A stretch of 64,000 nucleotides of DNA from JBFWVR01 sp050246635 (GTDB lineage Bacteria; Acidobacteriota; Vicinamibacteria; Vicinamibacterales; UBA2999), in NCBI GenBank assembly GCA_050246635.1, contig JBFWVR010000006.1:186001-250000 (forward strand), written 5' to 3'. Numbering within the stretch: position 1 is the stretch's first letter; each line of letters begins with the position of its first letter. A program made the translations under genes and the position numbers. Shown here in pieces: positions 63,194 to 64,000 of this stretch. The notes beneath the pieces were generated by a model that had not been told where the DNA came from, ran no database searches, and worked only from the letters and a program-made list of their open reading frames with translations.

Positions 63194-64000
63194 ATGAAAC
63201 GCTGGTGGTCTCTCGCAAGGGAGGCAATTCGGGGATCGTCGGAGGACTTCACCTCGGGCCCCGTCGATCGTGCGGTGGTGCTGCTGGCCGTGCCCATGGT
63301 GCTCGAGATGGGCATGGAGTCGCTGTTCGCCGTCGTGGACGTGTTCTTCGTCTCGCGGCTCGGGGCCGCGGCGGCCGCGACCGTCGGGCTGACCGAGTCG
63401 ATGATGGCCATCGTGTACACGGCCGCGATCGGGATCAGCATCGGCGCCACCGCGGTGGTGGCGCGCCGGTTCGGGGAGCACGACGGCGACGGCGCGGCCG
63501 AGGCGGCCGTGCAGGCCATCGGTCTCGGGGTGGTGGTCGCCGTGGCGCTCGGCGTGGTCGGCGCGTGGCAGGCGGAGGCACTCCTGCGGCTGATGGGCGC
63601 CACGCCGGGGATGGTGGCGGAAGCGTCGGGCTACACGCGTGTCATGCTCGGCTGCAACCTGACGGTGACGCTGCTGTTCCTGACCAATGCCGTGTTCCGC
63701 GGCGCGGGCGACGCCGTGATCGCGATGCGGATGCTCTGGCTGTCGAACGCGATCAACATCGTCCTGGACCCGTGCCTCATCTTCGGGCTGGGACCGTTTC
63801 CCGAGCTGGGCGTCACCGGTGCCGCGGTGGCGACGAATATCGGGCGGGGCACGGCCGTGGCGACGCAGTTATGGGTCCTGGGGGCGGGGCACGCCCGCAT
63901 CCGGGTCGCGGTTCGCCACCTGCGGCTGCGCGCCACGGTGATGTGGAACGTCTGCCGGTTGTCCGGGACGGGTTTCCTCCAGGTGCTGATCGACACGAGC
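63194..64000 (+). CDS. MATE-family efflux transporter, 3' end off the window
   Basis: 269 codons are present up to the edge with no stop. After a polar N-terminus (MKRWWSLAREAIRGSSEDFT) come typical MATE helices: AVVLLAVPMVLEMGMESLFA, FFVSRLGAAAAATVGLTESM, IGISIGATAVVARRFGEHDG, LTNAVFRGAGDAVIAMRMLW and LSNAINIVLDPCLIFGLG (the conserved NxxxDPxxIFG). A full protein would have about 450 residues. It exports drugs or other cations in exchange for Na+ or H+. No Shine-Dalgarno is evident before ATG 63194. Confidence 0.93.
   Translation, partial: MKRWWSLAREAIRGSSEDFTSGPVDRAVVLLAVPMVLEMGMESLFAVVDVFFVSRLGAAAAATVGLTESMMAIVYTAAIGISIGATAVVARRFGEHDGDGAAEAAVQAIGLGVVVAVALGVVGAWQAEALLRLMGATPGMVAEASGYTRVMLGCNLTVTLLFLTNAVFRGAGDAVIAMRMLWLSNAINIVLDPCLIFGLGPFPELGVTGAAVATNIGRGTAVATQLWVLGAGHARIRVAVRHLRLRATVMWNVCRLSGTGFLQVLIDTS

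Overview
The window is very GC-rich (about 70% by eye), densely packed bacterial chromosome. It most resembles an acidobacterium of the Vicinamibacteria type. The reasons are an 825-residue ADOP-type orphan permease, a winged-helix/TPR regulator, a complete alternative complex III plus caa3 oxidase operon, and small acidobacterial-style stress proteins (YtxH, CsbD, BON). Taxonomy is inferred from family content only. No rRNA, tRNA, CRISPR array, transposase or prophage was seen.

Layout. 1-4256: tyrosine/homogentisate catabolism operon (unknown gene, HPPD, Rieske protein, homogentisate dioxygenase, running off the left edge) with a divergent LysR regulator. 4320-11779: an exported protein, a wHTH-TPR regulator, a YffB/Spx-like gene flanked on both sides by 13-bp tandem arrays, an HDOD protein, a PilB/GspE-type ATPase, a radical SAM enzyme (AmrS type) and another exported protein. 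11871-23399: one minus-strand respiratory operon, actABCDEF, a small membrane gene, then coxB-coxA-coxC-coxD. 23675-30635: FGE-like protein, ChaB/Rho_N protein, lipoprotein, 2OG-Fe(II) oxygenase, a third 13-bp array, an MFS transporter, the ADOP permease and an exported protein. 30646-41729: Tat-type membrane dipeptidase, then a MoxR-DUF58-BatA-like-DUF4175-like operon followed by a PmbA/TldD protease pair. 41881-46123: CsbD, BON lipoprotein, DUF4159 protein and a hybrid histidine kinase driven by a mirror-image divergent promoter. 46159-51494: leucine/isovalerate catabolism operon (methylcrotonyl-CoA carboxylase, methylglutaconyl-CoA hydratase, HMG-CoA lyase) in which the carboxylase alpha chain is split into two genes. 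51552-58425: small membrane and zinc-ribbon proteins, two sigma-54-type response regulators, a small kinase, two YtxH proteins, an lmo0937-type peptide and a YihY protein. 58558-64000: DJ-1/PfpI protein, thioredoxin-domain (YyaL-type) protein, enoyl-CoA hydratase, a hypothetical gene, a 35-codon leader ORF, and a MATE transporter cut by the right edge.

How the genes work together. The respiratory operon encodes a quinol:cytochrome c (or direct) oxidoreductase together with its terminal oxidase, so the two complexes are probably co-assembled. Two amino-acid catabolic operons (tyrosine, leucine) feed acetoacetate, fumarate and acetyl-CoA to this chain. Several overlapping stop/start pairs (ATGA, GTGA, TGATG) point to translational coupling. 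At least nine genes have a -10 box placed so that transcription would begin at or next to the start codon, suggesting frequent leaderless mRNAs.

Most unusual non-coding content: three arrays of a 13-bp unit GCACC-NN-CGTGC-N whose palindromic arms are conserved while the loop and spacer vary; dispersed GGGGACAGTCCCC palindromes; a 13-bp perfect inverted repeat carrying two opposed -10 boxes; and a promoter, leader ORF and long hairpin in front of the MATE gene.
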